Under the pieces are notes generated by a model. The model searched no databases. It saw only the letters and a program-made list of their open reading frames with translations, and was not told where the DNA came from. Below, one piece after another: positions 33,383 through 42,856 of a DNA stretch of 64,000 bases. Origin of the DNA: CAZZHG01 sp964653655 (GTDB lineage: Bacteria > Bdellovibrionota > FAC87 > UBA2466); the NCBI GenBank assembly GCA_964653655.1, contig CAZZHG010000018.1, positions 1 through 64,000 on the forward strand. Reading direction: 5' to 3'. The first letter of the stretch is position 1. Every line of letters starts with the position of its first letter. Position numbers and translations under genes: made by a program.

Positions 33383-35590
33383 ATGAAGCTCGTCCTTTTA
33401 CTGAGCCTTGCTCTTGCCGTCGGCGCCCGAGCCGAGGACCTGACTCTTGAAAACATCCACCTCAATGGAACTTTCAACACGAAGGTTCCCTCCAAACCCC
33501 AGTGGATGCCCGGCGGGAAACACCTGCTGCTCCGGGAAACCGATGCCGCAGGCCTTCCGCAACTTAGCCTCTGGGACCTCGGAGCGGTCACTAACGTCAT
33601 CGCCACCGCGAACGACTTGAAGTTGAATCCCGCGGACGCGGACCCCGTGAAATTTTCCCACATCATTGCGGCGAACAACGGATCGTTTCTGATTCTTACG
33701 GAGACGTTGAATTCCCGCGCCGTGAAAACCGGAGGGCACGTTTACCGTTACGTGATCGCCACGAAGAAACTCGAAGAGCTCGCCGCGGCGGTGACCGACA
33801 AACAGATCATCCAGCTTGCTCCGGACGACAACAAGCTCGGATTCGTTTCGAAAAACGATCTTTTCGTTCTCGACCTGAAAACGGGGGCCCTCAAGCAGCT
33901 CACCTTCACCGGCTCGACGACGATGCTGAACGGCGTCTTCGATTGGGTTTACGAGGAAGAGTTCGGCATCATCAACGGCTGGACATGGTCCCCGACGGCG
34001 GAGCACATCGCCTTTTGGCAGATCGATCAGTCAGCCGTTCCGGAGTTCCCACTTCTCAACTACGCTTCCGCCCATCCGACGATCGAATGGATGCGCTACC
34101 CGAAGGCCGGCGATCCGAATCCGACGGCGAAAATCGGCATCGTCAGCGTGAATCTAGGAACCACTCAATGGGTGGACGTCGCCCAGACCGGCGAGTTCTA
34201 CCTCCCTCGCGCGAGCTGGGTCAGCCGCGACACCTTAGCCGTCCAAGTGCTCAACCGCCCCCAGAACAAGCTGGAGCTTCGCCTTCAGGTTCTCGGAAAG
34301 CCCACGACGGAGCTGGCGTTCACGGAAACCCAGACGACGTGGATTGACGTCACCGACGATCTCAGACGCATTCCCGGCCGGCCTTTCGTGCTGTGGACTT
34401 CGGAGGAATCCGGCTGGAACCACCTTTACATGGTCGACCAGACCACTCGAAAGGCGATCACTCAGGACAAGGCTTGGGAAATCACAGAGGTGAACGGCAC
34501 CGACGGAAAGTTCGCCTACTTCCTAGGCACGAGAGCGGGCGTAAACGAAACGCAGCTCTACTCCGTCGACCTCGACACCCTAAAGATCCTCCGTCTCTCG
34601 AAGGAATCGGGGACCCACTCCGTAAACTGGTCGCCCGCCTATACGCACTATTTGGACACGTTCCAGAACAACTCGACGCCGCCGTCCCTTCGCCTCTACA
34701 AGCGCGACGGAACCCTCGTGAAAACTTTCACGGAAGTACCCCCGGCCTTCCAGGGTCTGAAGCTTGCGACCACCGAGTTCGTTGGAATCAAGATTCCCTC
34801 CGGCGGCAAAATCAACGGCAAGATCATGAAGCCGGCCGACTTCGACCCGGCGAAGAAATACCCGGTTCTTCTGAGTCCCTACGGCGGACCCGGTTCCCGC
34901 AAAAGCCACGACAAGTGGGACGGCCTCTGGCCCCAGTACCTCGCCTCCCGCGGCATCGTCACCGTTACCGTCGACAACCGCGGCACGGGTGGCCGCGGAA
35001 AAGCGTTCAAGAGCCAGACCTATTTGAATCTGGGAATCATGGAAAGCGACGATCAGATCGAAGTCGCGAAGTATCTGGGCACACTTCCCTGGGTGGACGC
35101 GGCCAAGATCGGCATGTGGGGCTGGAGTTACGGCGGTTTTCTAACGGCCATGACCGTGGAGCGGGGCGGATCGCTTTTCGCGGCAGGCATCGCGGTCGCG
35201 CCCGTGTCCCACTGGAAGTACTACGATTCGATTTACACGGAGAGATTCATGTCGACGCCGGCGCTGAACCCGGTGGGTTACGAGAAGGGCTCGCCCCTCT
35301 CCCACACCGGCTCCCTCACGGCGCCCCTACTTGTGGTGCACGGTACGGGCGACGACAACGTTCACTATCAAAACTCCGTCACGCTCGCCGACGAGCTGCT
35401 CGCGAAGAACAAGTGGGTGGAGACGATCGTGTATCCGTACCGCTCTCACAGCCTCACCGAGGGGCAGTACACGCAGTACCACCTTTACCGGAGGCTATCG
35501 GAGTTTCTCCTCAGACATCTGAAGGGCGAGCTGAGCTGGGGCGCGCCGAATCCACTCGACGAGCTTGTGCTCCCACGACCGCTTCCTTAG
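33383..35590 (+). CDS. Secreted dipeptidyl peptidase IV-like serine protease (S9 family)
   Basis: Periplasmic or secreted peptidase of 735 residues, signal peptide MKLVLLLSLALAVGARA. N-terminal beta-propeller (about 40-480) with the DPP-IV motif DWVYEEEFG, whose Glu191-Glu192 bind the substrate N-terminus. C-terminal alpha/beta hydrolase (about 490-725) with the triad Ser582 (GWSYGG), Asp657 (GTGDDNV) and His689 (YRSHSLT). It is expected to release N-terminal dipeptides, typically after proline or alanine. GGGGGA lies before the ATG. Its last 80 bases overlap the convergent RND pump gene. Confidence 0.94.
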   Translation: MKLVLLLSLALAVGARAEDLTLENIHLNGTFNTKVPSKPQWMPGGKHLLLRETDAAGLPQLSLWDLGAVTNVIATANDLKLNPADADPVKFSHIIAANNGSFLILTETLNSRAVKTGGHVYRYVIATKKLEELAAAVTDKQIIQLAPDDNKLGFVSKNDLFVLDLKTGALKQLTFTGSTTMLNGVFDWVYEEEFGIINGWTWSPTAEHIAFWQIDQSAVPEFPLLNYASAHPTIEWMRYPKAGDPNPTAKIGIVSVNLGTTQWVDVAQTGEFYLPRASWVSRDTLAVQVLNRPQNKLELRLQVLGKPTTELAFTETQTTWIDVTDDLRRIPGRPFVLWTSEESGWNHLYMVDQTTRKAITQDKAWEITEVNGTDGKFAYFLGTRAGVNETQLYSVDLDTLKILRLSKESGTHSVNWSPAYTHYLDTFQNNSTPPSLRLYKRDGTLVKTFTEVPPAFQGLKLATTEFVGIKIPSGGKINGKIMKPADFDPAKKYPVLLSPYGGPGSRKSHDKWDGLWPQYLASRGIVTVTVDNRGTGGRGKAFKSQTYLNLGIMESDDQIEVAKYLGTLPWVDAAKIGMWGWSYGGFLTAMTVERGGSLFAAGIAVAPVSHWKYYDSIYTERFMSTPALNPVGYEKGSPLSHTGSLTAPLLVVHGTGDDNVHYQNSVTLADELLAKNKWVETIVYPYRSHSLTEGQYTQYHLYRRLSEFLLRHLKGELSWGAPNPLDELVLPRPLP

Positions 35591-38500
35591 CGGGAATGTG
35601 ACCGTAAACTTCCGTTTCGGAGCCCGCCCCTTGCGGGCTGAAGATCCGCTTTGCCATGGCGAGCGCCCAAACGCGGAACCGGTCGATGTAAGAGAACGAC
35701 GCCGGAATCACGACGAGGGTCAACAGCGTCGAGCTCACGATTCCGCCGATGACGGCGATACCGAGGCTGGTGCGCTGCTTGGACGCTTCGTTGAGTCCGA
35801 TGGCGAGCGGGATCATGCCGGCCACCAGCGCGAAGCTCGTCATCAAGATGGGGCGCAACCGAGTGCGCCCGGCTTCGAGCATCGCGTCCGCCCGGCTCAT
35901 GCCTTCGGCGATCTTCTGATTGGCGTAGTCCACCAGCAGAATCGAGTTCTTCGTCGCGATTCCGAGGAGCATCACGCAACCGATCATCGAAAAGAGATCG
36001 AGCGACGCGTTCGCGAAAAACAGCGCATAGAAAGCTCCGCACGCCGCGAGCGGCAGCACGAGCATGATGGTGAACGGCGTGACGAAAGATTCGTAGAGAC
36101 TCGCGAGCACCAGGTAGATGAACACGATGCCCAAGCCCGCCGCGATGAGCATGTTCGTCGCGAGCTCCTTGAAGTTCTCCGCCTGTCCCGTGAACGAGTA
36201 CTTGAAGCCCGGAGGCAACTTGATCTCGTTCGCGAACATCTGGTTCACTTCCTGAATCGCGCCGCCCATGCCGGGGCCGCCCGGCGCCATGTCGGCGCCC
36301 ACCTGCACGAACCGGCCCCGATCGAGGCGGTCGATGTTCGACGGCCCGAGAGTCTGGACCGGATTCGAAACGTTTGAAAGCTTCACGAGCGACATGTTCA
36401 CGTTCGGCACGTAAATATCGGGGTAGCTCGCCGCCAAATCGCGTTGGTCGTCCTTGAGCCGGATGCGGATGTCGTACTCCTCGCCCTTCTCGCGGAATAC
36501 CGCGGGGGTGGTTCCCTCGAGGAGGTTACGCACTTCGGTGCCGACGACCGCCGACGAAACGCCCAGGCGCTCGGCTTTGCGAAGGTCCATCGCCACCTGG
36601 AACTCGGGCTTTCCGGGGCGGAAGCTCACGTCGACGTCCTTCAAGGCCGGGCTCTTCTTGAGTTTCGCGAGCACCTCGCTTCCGATGCGCTCCAGCTCCT
36701 TTAGATCCGGCCCGATGATGTTCAGCGTGAAAGGCCGCATGCCGCCGCCGACCGCGTCGAAGTCCTTAACCTTCGGCGTGGCTTGAGCGTAAACCTTGAG
36801 CTGTTCGCGCAGCTTGTCCTTGAACTGGCTGGTGTTTCCCTTGCGCTGCTTCGAGGGCACGAGGTTCACGAAGAAGCTCGCTTTGTTCGAGGTTCCGTTC
36901 GCGTCGCCCACTACCAGTACCGTCACCGCCACTTCCGGATTCTTGCGGATGGTATCTTCCACTTTCAGCGCCAAATCGCTCATGGCGGTGAGACTCGTGC
37001 CGGGCGGAAGATCGATATCGACGGTGAACTCACCGTTATCCTGCGCCGGAAGGAACGTCTTCGGCACCTGAGAAGCCGCGACTAGGCTTAGCGCCACGAC
37101 TCCGAAGGAGATCGCAAGCGTCGCCCACGGACGGCGGAGCGTGAACTTCAGAACTCCCAGATAACGTCTTTCCAACCAATCCTGAAAGCGGTTGAACACG
37201 CCAAGAACGGCCGCGATGGGGCCCTTCTTCTTTCCATGGTTGGACGCGCCGGCGTAGTACGCCGAAAGCATCGGCGCCATGGTGAGCGCGTCGAAAAGGC
37301 TGATGGCCATCGCAAAGCAAATGGTCAGTCCGAACTCCTTGAAGAACTGCCCCACCACGCCCTGAAGGAACGCGATGGGACCGAATACCGCGATCACGGT
37401 AAGAGTCGTCGCGACGACCGCGAGGGAGACTTCCTTCGTCCCGATGAGCGCCGCTTCGATGGGCCCTTTCCCCATTTCGACGTGCCGGAAGATGTTCTCC
37501 CGGACCACGATGGCGTCGTCGATGAGCAGACCTACGGCGAGACTCAGGGCCAGAAGGGTCATCAGATTGATGCTGAACCCCATGAGCGCCATGAGAATGA
37601 AGGCGCCGATAAGGGAGTTCGGCAGCGCAAGGCCCGTGATGAAAGTGGATCGGGCCGAGCCGAGGAAGAAGAATACGACGATAATCGTGAGCACGATACC
37701 GAACAGGATGGATTCGCGGACGTCGTCGACGTTCGCGCGCACCGGCTTCGCTCCGTCCTGCACGATGGCGAGCGTGGGCTTGCCTTCGTCGTTCTTCATC
37801 TGCTCGTTCAAGGCTTCGAGCCGTTTGGTCACGCCGTCGGCCACTTCGATGGTGTTGGAGCCCGCCTGGCGGTAAACGAGAAGCAGCATGCCGCGTTTGC
37901 CGTTCACGAAGGCCTGCGTCTTCTCGTCGGCCAGAGTGTCCTTCACGGTGGCGATATCGGAGACCGTAACGGGGACTTCGTTGCCCGCGAAATTGAGAAC
38001 CGTGTTCTCGATGTCCTTGAGGTTACGGAACTCTCCGACGGTGCGTACGACGGTTTCCTTCTCGGAATTTTCGAGCTTGCCGGCGGGAATGTTCATACCG
38101 GCCGCTTTGATGCGGGCGGTGACCATGCTGGCCGACATCTCACGTTCTTTCAGCTTCTTGCGATCGAGCTCGATGCGGATTTCGCGTTTGCGGCCGCCGT
38201 AAACCTCGACGAGTCCCACCTGATTCACCTGCTCGATCTTCGGCCGGATGATCCGGTCGGCGAGATCGAACAGCTGGGCCGGGGGCAAATCGGCGCTCAC
38301 CGATACGCGCAAGATAGGCTGATCCGCGGGGTCGATTTTGCGAATGACCGCTTCCAGCGCTTCGTCCGGCATCTTGCGCCGGGCGGTGGCCGTGCGATCC
38401 CGAATCTGCTGCTCGGCATACTTCACGTCGATACCGAGGTTGAACTCGGCGACCACGACGCTGACGCCTTCCCGGTTATAGGAAGTGAGGCGCTTCACGC

Positions 38501-38726
38501 CTCCGAGAGAGCTGAACTCCTCTTCGAGGGGGCGGCTGATGAGGGTCTCGACCTCTTCGGGTCCCGCGCCCGGGTAAGGCGTGGTCACCGTCACGACCGG
38601 AAAGGTCACGTCGGGGAAAAGGTTGACCGGAAGTTTAGCCAGCGACAGCAAACCCACCGCAAGGGAGGCGAGCACCACGCAGGTCACGAAGATGGGACGC
38701 TTGATGGAAAGTTCAGCGAGATTCAT
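35511..38726 (-). CDS. RND efflux pump, HAE1/AcrB-like
   Basis: Inner membrane proton-driven exporter of 1071 residues with the RND layout: 12 membrane segments and two large periplasmic loops. Visible marks are the N-terminus IKRPIFVTCVVLAS, LPVNLFPDVTFPVVTV, the proton-relay pair in VGLLIDDAIVVREN (fourth segment), and GIATKNSILLVDYANQ in the second half. The substrate is unknown. The start overlaps the end of the TolC-like gene by 14 bases. The 3' end overlaps the DPP-IV-like gene by 80 bases in the convergent sense, so its last 26 residues are encoded opposite that gene. No adaptor subunit gene is in the operon. Confidence 0.93.
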   Translation of the reverse strand: MNLAELSIKRPIFVTCVVLASLAVGLLSLAKLPVNLFPDVTFPVVTVTTPYPGAGPEEVETLISRPLEEEFSSLGGVKRLTSYNREGVSVVVAEFNLGIDVKYAEQQIRDRTATARRKMPDEALEAVIRKIDPADQPILRVSVSADLPPAQLFDLADRIIRPKIEQVNQVGLVEVYGGRKREIRIELDRKKLKEREMSASMVTARIKAAGMNIPAGKLENSEKETVVRTVGEFRNLKDIENTVLNFAGNEVPVTVSDIATVKDTLADEKTQAFVNGKRGMLLLVYRQAGSNTIEVADGVTKRLEALNEQMKNDEGKPTLAIVQDGAKPVRANVDDVRESILFGIVLTIIVVFFFLGSARSTFITGLALPNSLIGAFILMALMGFSINLMTLLALSLAVGLLIDDAIVVRENIFRHVEMGKGPIEAALIGTKEVSLAVVATTLTVIAVFGPIAFLQGVVGQFFKEFGLTICFAMAISLFDALTMAPMLSAYYAGASNHGKKKGPIAAVLGVFNRFQDWLERRYLGVLKFTLRRPWATLAISFGVVALSLVAASQVPKTFLPAQDNGEFTVDIDLPPGTSLTAMSDLALKVEDTIRKNPEVAVTVLVVGDANGTSNKASFFVNLVPSKQRKGNTSQFKDKLREQLKVYAQATPKVKDFDAVGGGMRPFTLNIIGPDLKELERIGSEVLAKLKKSPALKDVDVSFRPGKPEFQVAMDLRKAERLGVSSAVVGTEVRNLLEGTTPAVFREKGEEYDIRIRLKDDQRDLAASYPDIYVPNVNMSLVKLSNVSNPVQTLGPSNIDRLDRGRFVQVGADMAPGGPGMGGAIQEVNQMFANEIKLPPGFKYSFTGQAENFKELATNMLIAAGLGIVFIYLVLASLYESFVTPFTIMLVLPLAACGAFYALFFANASLDLFSMIGCVMLLGIATKNSILLVDYANQKIAEGMSRADAMLEAGRTRLRPILMTSFALVAGMIPLAIGLNEASKQRTSLGIAVIGGIVSSTLLTLVVIPASFSYIDRFRVWALAMAKRIFSPQGAGSETEVYGHIPAKEAVVGAQARRVDSARPSSARPSDV

Positions 38727-40125
38727 GATCGCCTCCGAAAGTCTTCATCTGGGCCACGATGCCCAGGATTTCGCCTTCAATCTTGAGCCGCATCCGGCGT
38801 GAGTTGGCGTAGTCCTCTTCAAAAGTGAGCACCTGATAGGTGGTGGTTTTGGCGCGCTTCAGGCGGTCCCTCTCGTACTCCACTTTCATCTTCTGAGCGG
38901 TCTCCATCTGGCGCGTCAGCTCGAGCCTAGCCCTGCGGTCCGCAAGCTGATCCGCGAGGTTTTTCCACTCGGAGTCCTGTTCGAGAACCTTACGTTTGTA
39001 ATTGAGCTCGGCTCCCTGCCGCTCCTTCTCGTAGCCGGCTTTGTTTCGGCTGATGAGACCAAAATCCAAAGGGGTGGCGAACTTCAGGCCGACCATCGCA
39101 TAAGGGTGCTGGGTGCCGAAGGACTCGGAAAGGGAATCTCCCATGCCGGCGTCCCGGCCGTTCAAAGACAGATTCATCGCGAGATCGAGCGTGGGCGAGT
39201 TCTTCTGCTTGCCCGCCTCCGCGTTGGCGGCGGCGATCTTTTCCTGCTGCTGGGCCGCCTTCACGTCGTCACGAAGGGCCTCGCGCTTCGGCGGCTCGAG
39301 GTTCTTGAGCTGCTCCTCGTCCAAAGGATCAAGGGTTTCCTTCACCTCGTCGGAATCGACGCCGCGGGAAAGATTGAAAGCGCGGGCCGCGCTTCGGGCG
39401 TCATCGAGCACACCCTTCAGCTCCAGTTCGCGCAGACGGTAGGCGGCGTCGGCCTGGAGAAAGTCCGCTTTATCGGCGAGATCCATCTTGGTGCGGCCGC
39501 TCGCCCACTCTTTGAGCTTTCCGGCGCGAACGAGAGTTTCTTTCGAGATGGTGACGAACTCCCGGGCCAGCACGAGTCTCCAGTAAGCTCCCTCGGCTCC
39601 GGCAAGCTGCGCCTTCACCTTGTAGGACTCCACGTAACGGGTCGCCAGCAGGCCGGCCTGGATAGCGTCGCTCTGGGCACGGGTCTCCGCGCCGAATCCG
39701 TTTCTCCACAGGCTCTGGCTGATTTCCAAGCTCGGCGAGGTATCGATGTAGTTCGGCTGGGGGAAAACCGCCGGGTTCGCGACGAGCCTGGTGGCGGTGA
39801 CGTTCTCGGCGAGCTTCGCGCTGAAGCCGAAATCCCATTGTTTCATAACGCCGAAGGAAACCTGAGTCGCCCGGGTCAGGGTCGGCTGAAAGTTCGGCTG
39901 CAGCACGGGCCGCTGATCGTAGATGGCCCCCACGTTGACGAAGAGCTGAGGCGTATAAAGGAGGTCGGCCTCGTTCTCGCGCTCTCTCGCGCCTTCGGAG
40001 GCGAGCTGCGAACCTTGTACGCTTTGGTTCTGGCTCTTCACCTGCCCTAGGTAACCCTTTAGCGACAGGGTTTCCGCGCGCGCGACCGAAGCCAAGGCTA
40101 CCAGGACAAAAACAAGCCATCTCAT
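38713..40125 (-). CDS. TolC-family outer membrane efflux protein
   Basis: Outer membrane channel component of 470 residues with signal peptide MRWLVFVLVALASVARA. Two repeats of helical hairpin and short barrel strands are apparent (about 25-230 and 235-465). Long amphipathic helices such as ERQGAELNYKRKVLEQ in the second half and repeated Ala/Gln/Glu-rich helices are typical of TolC. The ATG at 40125 overlaps the TetR gene by ATGA; the open frame further upstream lies within tetR. Together with the RND gene it forms an export system regulated by the adjacent repressor. Confidence 0.88.
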   Translation of the reverse strand: MRWLVFVLVALASVARAETLSLKGYLGQVKSQNQSVQGSQLASEGARERENEADLLYTPQLFVNVGAIYDQRPVLQPNFQPTLTRATQVSFGVMKQWDFGFSAKLAENVTATRLVANPAVFPQPNYIDTSPSLEISQSLWRNGFGAETRAQSDAIQAGLLATRYVESYKVKAQLAGAEGAYWRLVLAREFVTISKETLVRAGKLKEWASGRTKMDLADKADFLQADAAYRLRELELKGVLDDARSAARAFNLSRGVDSDEVKETLDPLDEEQLKNLEPPKREALRDDVKAAQQQEKIAAANAEAGKQKNSPTLDLAMNLSLNGRDAGMGDSLSESFGTQHPYAMVGLKFATPLDFGLISRNKAGYEKERQGAELNYKRKVLEQDSEWKNLADQLADRRARLELTRQMETAQKMKVEYERDRLKRAKTTTYQVLTFEEDYANSRRMRLKIEGEILGIVAQMKTFGGDHESR

Positions 40126-40733
40126 GACTGTACTCCTCGAACGAAAATCTGAACGAGTTGATCGACCGCCTTCGCGCGGAACTTGTCGTCCTTGATCGAC
40201 AGACCGAAGACCGCCTTGCGGATCGGGTCCGTGTTGCAAAAATGAGTGACGCTGCCGAAAAAGGCGCTCGCGCCGATGATGGGGTCGAAGTCGGCGCGGA
40301 CGAAACCTTGCTTCTGCGCCGAGGTGATGAACTCGAGAAACTTCTGAAACACGCGGGCGAAGCTTTTCTCAAAGACGTCCTTCACGACCGGGTTATCCAT
40401 GATGCTTTCCCGGTGAATGATCCGCGTGCAGTTCGGGTTTTGCGCGTGGGCCGAGACGATCTCCTCGGCGAACATTTTCAAGCGGACGAGAAATTCTTCC
40501 TTCGACTGCGGAACGGTGAGAATGCGCTCGGCGAGCTCCAGTCCCTTGGAGGAGAACTGTTCGAGTACCGCCCGGTACAGGCCCTCCTTCCCTTCGAAGT
40601 GGTAGCTGACGAGGCTGACGTTCACCCCGGCCGACTCACAGATGTCTTTTACGGACGTTCCCTCGTAGCCCCGCGCGGCGAAAAGGTCGCCGGCGGCTTT
40701 CAATAAGGCGTCTCTGGTATCGAGCTGTTCCAT
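40122..40733 (-). CDS. TetR-family transcriptional repressor of the efflux operon
   Basis: Regulator of 203 residues from the ATG at 40733 (a GTG at 40751 would add six). N-terminal helix-turn-helix (about 8-55): LLKAAGDLFAARGYEGTSVKDICESAGVNVSLVSYHFEGKEGLYRAVL. The C-terminal ligand domain resembles the CecR/YbiH group. It overlaps the TolC-like gene by four bases and leads the efflux operon, so it probably represses its own transcript. A matching inverted repeat stands 32 bases upstream of the start. Confidence 0.9.
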   Translation of the reverse strand: MEQLDTRDALLKAAGDLFAARGYEGTSVKDICESAGVNVSLVSYHFEGKEGLYRAVLEQFSSKGLELAERILTVPQSKEEFLVRLKMFAEEIVSAHAQNPNCTRIIHRESIMDNPVVKDVFEKSFARVFQKFLEFITSAQKQGFVRADFDPIIGASAFFGSVTHFCNTDPIRKAVFGLSIKDDKFRAKAVDQLVQIFVRGVQS

Positions 40734-40764
40734 ATCCCAAGAGTAAAACACTCCGAGGATATTT

Positions 40765-40780
40765 TCAAACGTTCATTTGA
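40765..40780. promoter_or_regulatory. Candidate TetR operator
   Basis: TCAAACGTTCATTTGA has perfect 5-bp outer arms (TCAAA/TTTGA) and partial inner symmetry, the usual size and look of a TetR-family site. It lies just upstream of the tetR-tolC-RND operon, where it would block the promoter. Confidence 0.5.
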
Positions 40781-40831
40781 GGAATTTACTTTAAGATTTG
40801 ATAAAGTGGCCTAGCCATTCAACTATTTTCT

Positions 40832-41101
40832 TTAATTGTGCCTAATCTCGGTCGGATAGGCGGGCTGGTCCTTTCGCTTCCGGAAGGCGAAGCGGATGAA
40901 AAAGCCGCCCAAAAGGCCGACGCCGAGCCCCACGAACTGGGTCAAACGAAGCTTTTCGAGGGCCCAACGGATGGGAGCCTCGCAGCTGAACTCCACCTGC
41001 GCCGGCGGCTTGAAGTACCAGGCGATGGCGCCGGGGGCGACCCAGCTGACGATTGAGGCCGCGAAAAACCCTCCGAAAAGGGCGAACCAGACATAGGACA
41101 T
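40832..41101 (-). CDS. Small membrane protein with two predicted segments
   Basis: Protein of 89 residues from the ATG at 41101. Two hydrophobic segments (about 3-30, VWFALFGGFFAASIVSWVAP, and about 58-73, VGLGVGLLGGFFIRFAF) flank a short loop with a single Cys (EFSCEAP). The tail is basic (RKRKDQ). No family is recognised. The open frame continues upstream, but the sequence there lacks hydrophobic or conserved character. It is divergent from the GT-C gene, with the starts 76 bp apart. Confidence 0.55.
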   Translation of the reverse strand: MSYVWFALFGGFFAASIVSWVAPGAIAWYFKPPAQVEFSCEAPIRWALEKLRLTQFVGLGVGLLGGFFIRFAFRKRKDQPAYPTEIRHN

Positions 41102-41176
41102 CGTGTTTTTGTTTTGCACGGGCGCAGTCTGCCTTCGGCGCGGGAAAATCGCAACCGCCGTTGGTATCATCTAACC

Positions 41177-42847
41177 ATGCGCCGATCGCTGCTGCCCTGG
41201 GCTGGCCTAATCACCGTTCTCGCTGTGGCGTTTTGGGCGAGGGCGACCGATCTCTCCACTCACTTCACCCACTGGGACGACGTCGGCGTCGCCAATACCA
41301 TCGTGCGATCGAAGACCGAGCTCGAAATCAAATTGAAAGATCTCGTAAGCCCCACGCGGAACGACTCCTTCGGCCGACTGCGAGGCATCGCGCGCGCCCT
41401 CGACAAGGTAGGGCTCTTACGTCCCGCGGCGCTCGTTGCCCCCTCGCTCAGCGTGCCTTGGTTCTGGACCTACGCGCCCCTTCAATATTTTTTCACCGGC
41501 CCTATCCTCTCCCCGGATCAAACTTATCGCGAGCTCCTCTTTCGGGGCCGGCTACCGTCGTTGCTTTTCGGGATGCTTGCCCTGGTCGCGATGTTTTTCG
41601 TGGGCCGAATGATCTTGAAAGACCCGACCCTCGCGCTACTCGGCACCACTCTCGTCGCCTTCTCCTGGGAACACGTGATCTATTCGAAACAGATGTCCAA
41701 CTACGCGCTGGGAACGCTGGCTGTCCTCGGATTGCTCGCGCTTCTAATGTGGACGATTCGACAGGAGCCTCTCACCCGCAAAATCGCCCTTAGCATCGGC
41801 GCCGCGCTCGCCGTACTTTGTCACGCTCACTATCAGATTCTTTTGTTCCTGCCTGCCTTCTTCTTGGCCTGGGGACTCAACCTGAAGAAGGGAAACCTGA
41901 CCTTCAAGCAGGCCGCCAAAGCGCTGATGCCGACGATGGTCACGACCTCACTCCTGATCCTTCCGATGCTCCTTCTATTCTTACGCCAGCACGCCGCATC
42001 GGGCACCAACTGGAACGTGGGGCCTCACGGCGAATACTTGTTCACGTTCCCTCGAAACATTCAGGCGCTGTGGTACCCCTTTACGTTTTTTTCCTCGAAT
42101 GGGTTCCAGGCACATGCCTCCAACTTCGCCTTCGTCCCACCGACCAATGCCTTCTTTTATCCCTCGGCGATTCTTCTCGCGGGGCTAGTCTGCTGCGGTC
42201 TCTGGTCTTTCGTTCGCCAAGACACACGGGAATCCCGCACTCTAATCTGGTTCATTGGAACTTCCGCCCTGGTGTGGCTCGCGCTCATTTTGAAGGGTAG
42301 CGTGACGCTGAGCCCGACCCGGCACAGCCTCATTTGGCTGCCTCCGCTCGCCCTGGCCGTCGCCGAGGGCCTGCGCTTCTCGCTCTCGCGCAAACCGGCC
42401 TTCAGAGGAGGGGCGGCGGCCGCTTTATCGACGATAATCGCAGTCCTCTTTCTGGCTGGGTTCCGGGAGAGCGTGGAAAAGCGGAGAGACCGGTTCTATC
42501 CGGATCAAATCGCGGCGCAGCTGCGGCACTTCGGCGCGAATCAAATCATCGAGTACGGCGGCACCCAACAGATTACGGCCATGAGAAAGGATCTCGCCGA
42601 ATTCAAGCGAGACTCGTTCTACGGGGAAGACTACACTGAGTTTTCAAAGAAATTCGGTGGCGGCCCGGCCGGGCGTTTTGCTTTGGCCAGCCATCGCAAC
42701 CCACTTCCCGGCTACCTCGCCGAACGCTTCAACGTTCTTCACCGTCGAGAGTTCACTTCCGACACCGAAGTGGACTTCCTGAGCTGGACGCATAACGGCA
42801 CGAATGGCCTGTTTTTCTACATTCTGGAGGCGAAGGACCCGAAGTAG
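41177..42847 (+). CDS. GT-C glycosyltransferase, family 39-like membrane protein
   Basis: Integral membrane glycosyltransferase of 556 residues with about 10-12 hydrophobic segments. The first periplasmic loop contains THFTHWDDVGVAN with an acidic pair in the place of the GT-C catalytic residues. Other marks are YSKQMSNYALGTLAVLG and SPTRHSLIWLPPLALA, as in dolichyl- or polyprenyl-phosphate-dependent family 39 enzymes. A soluble C-terminal part (about 430-556) follows. It would move sugar from a lipid carrier to an envelope acceptor. The next gene begins nine bases after its stop. Confidence 0.82.
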   Translation: MRRSLLPWAGLITVLAVAFWARATDLSTHFTHWDDVGVANTIVRSKTELEIKLKDLVSPTRNDSFGRLRGIARALDKVGLLRPAALVAPSLSVPWFWTYAPLQYFFTGPILSPDQTYRELLFRGRLPSLLFGMLALVAMFFVGRMILKDPTLALLGTTLVAFSWEHVIYSKQMSNYALGTLAVLGLLALLMWTIRQEPLTRKIALSIGAALAVLCHAHYQILLFLPAFFLAWGLNLKKGNLTFKQAAKALMPTMVTTSLLILPMLLLFLRQHAASGTNWNVGPHGEYLFTFPRNIQALWYPFTFFSSNGFQAHASNFAFVPPTNAFFYPSAILLAGLVCCGLWSFVRQDTRESRTLIWFIGTSALVWLALILKGSVTLSPTRHSLIWLPPLALAVAEGLRFSLSRKPAFRGGAAAALSTIIAVLFLAGFRESVEKRRDRFYPDQIAAQLRHFGANQIIEYGGTQQITAMRKDLAEFKRDSFYGEDYTEFSKKFGGGPAGRFALASHRNPLPGYLAERFNVLHRREFTSDTEVDFLSWTHNGTNGLFFYILEAKDPK

Positions 42848-42856
42848 AATGACTAA

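Noticed and set aside
37236..38786. 516-codon open frame opposite the RND gene
   Set aside because: Antisense shadow: His/Arg/Glu-rich and without domains, whereas the minus strand is a complete RND pump.
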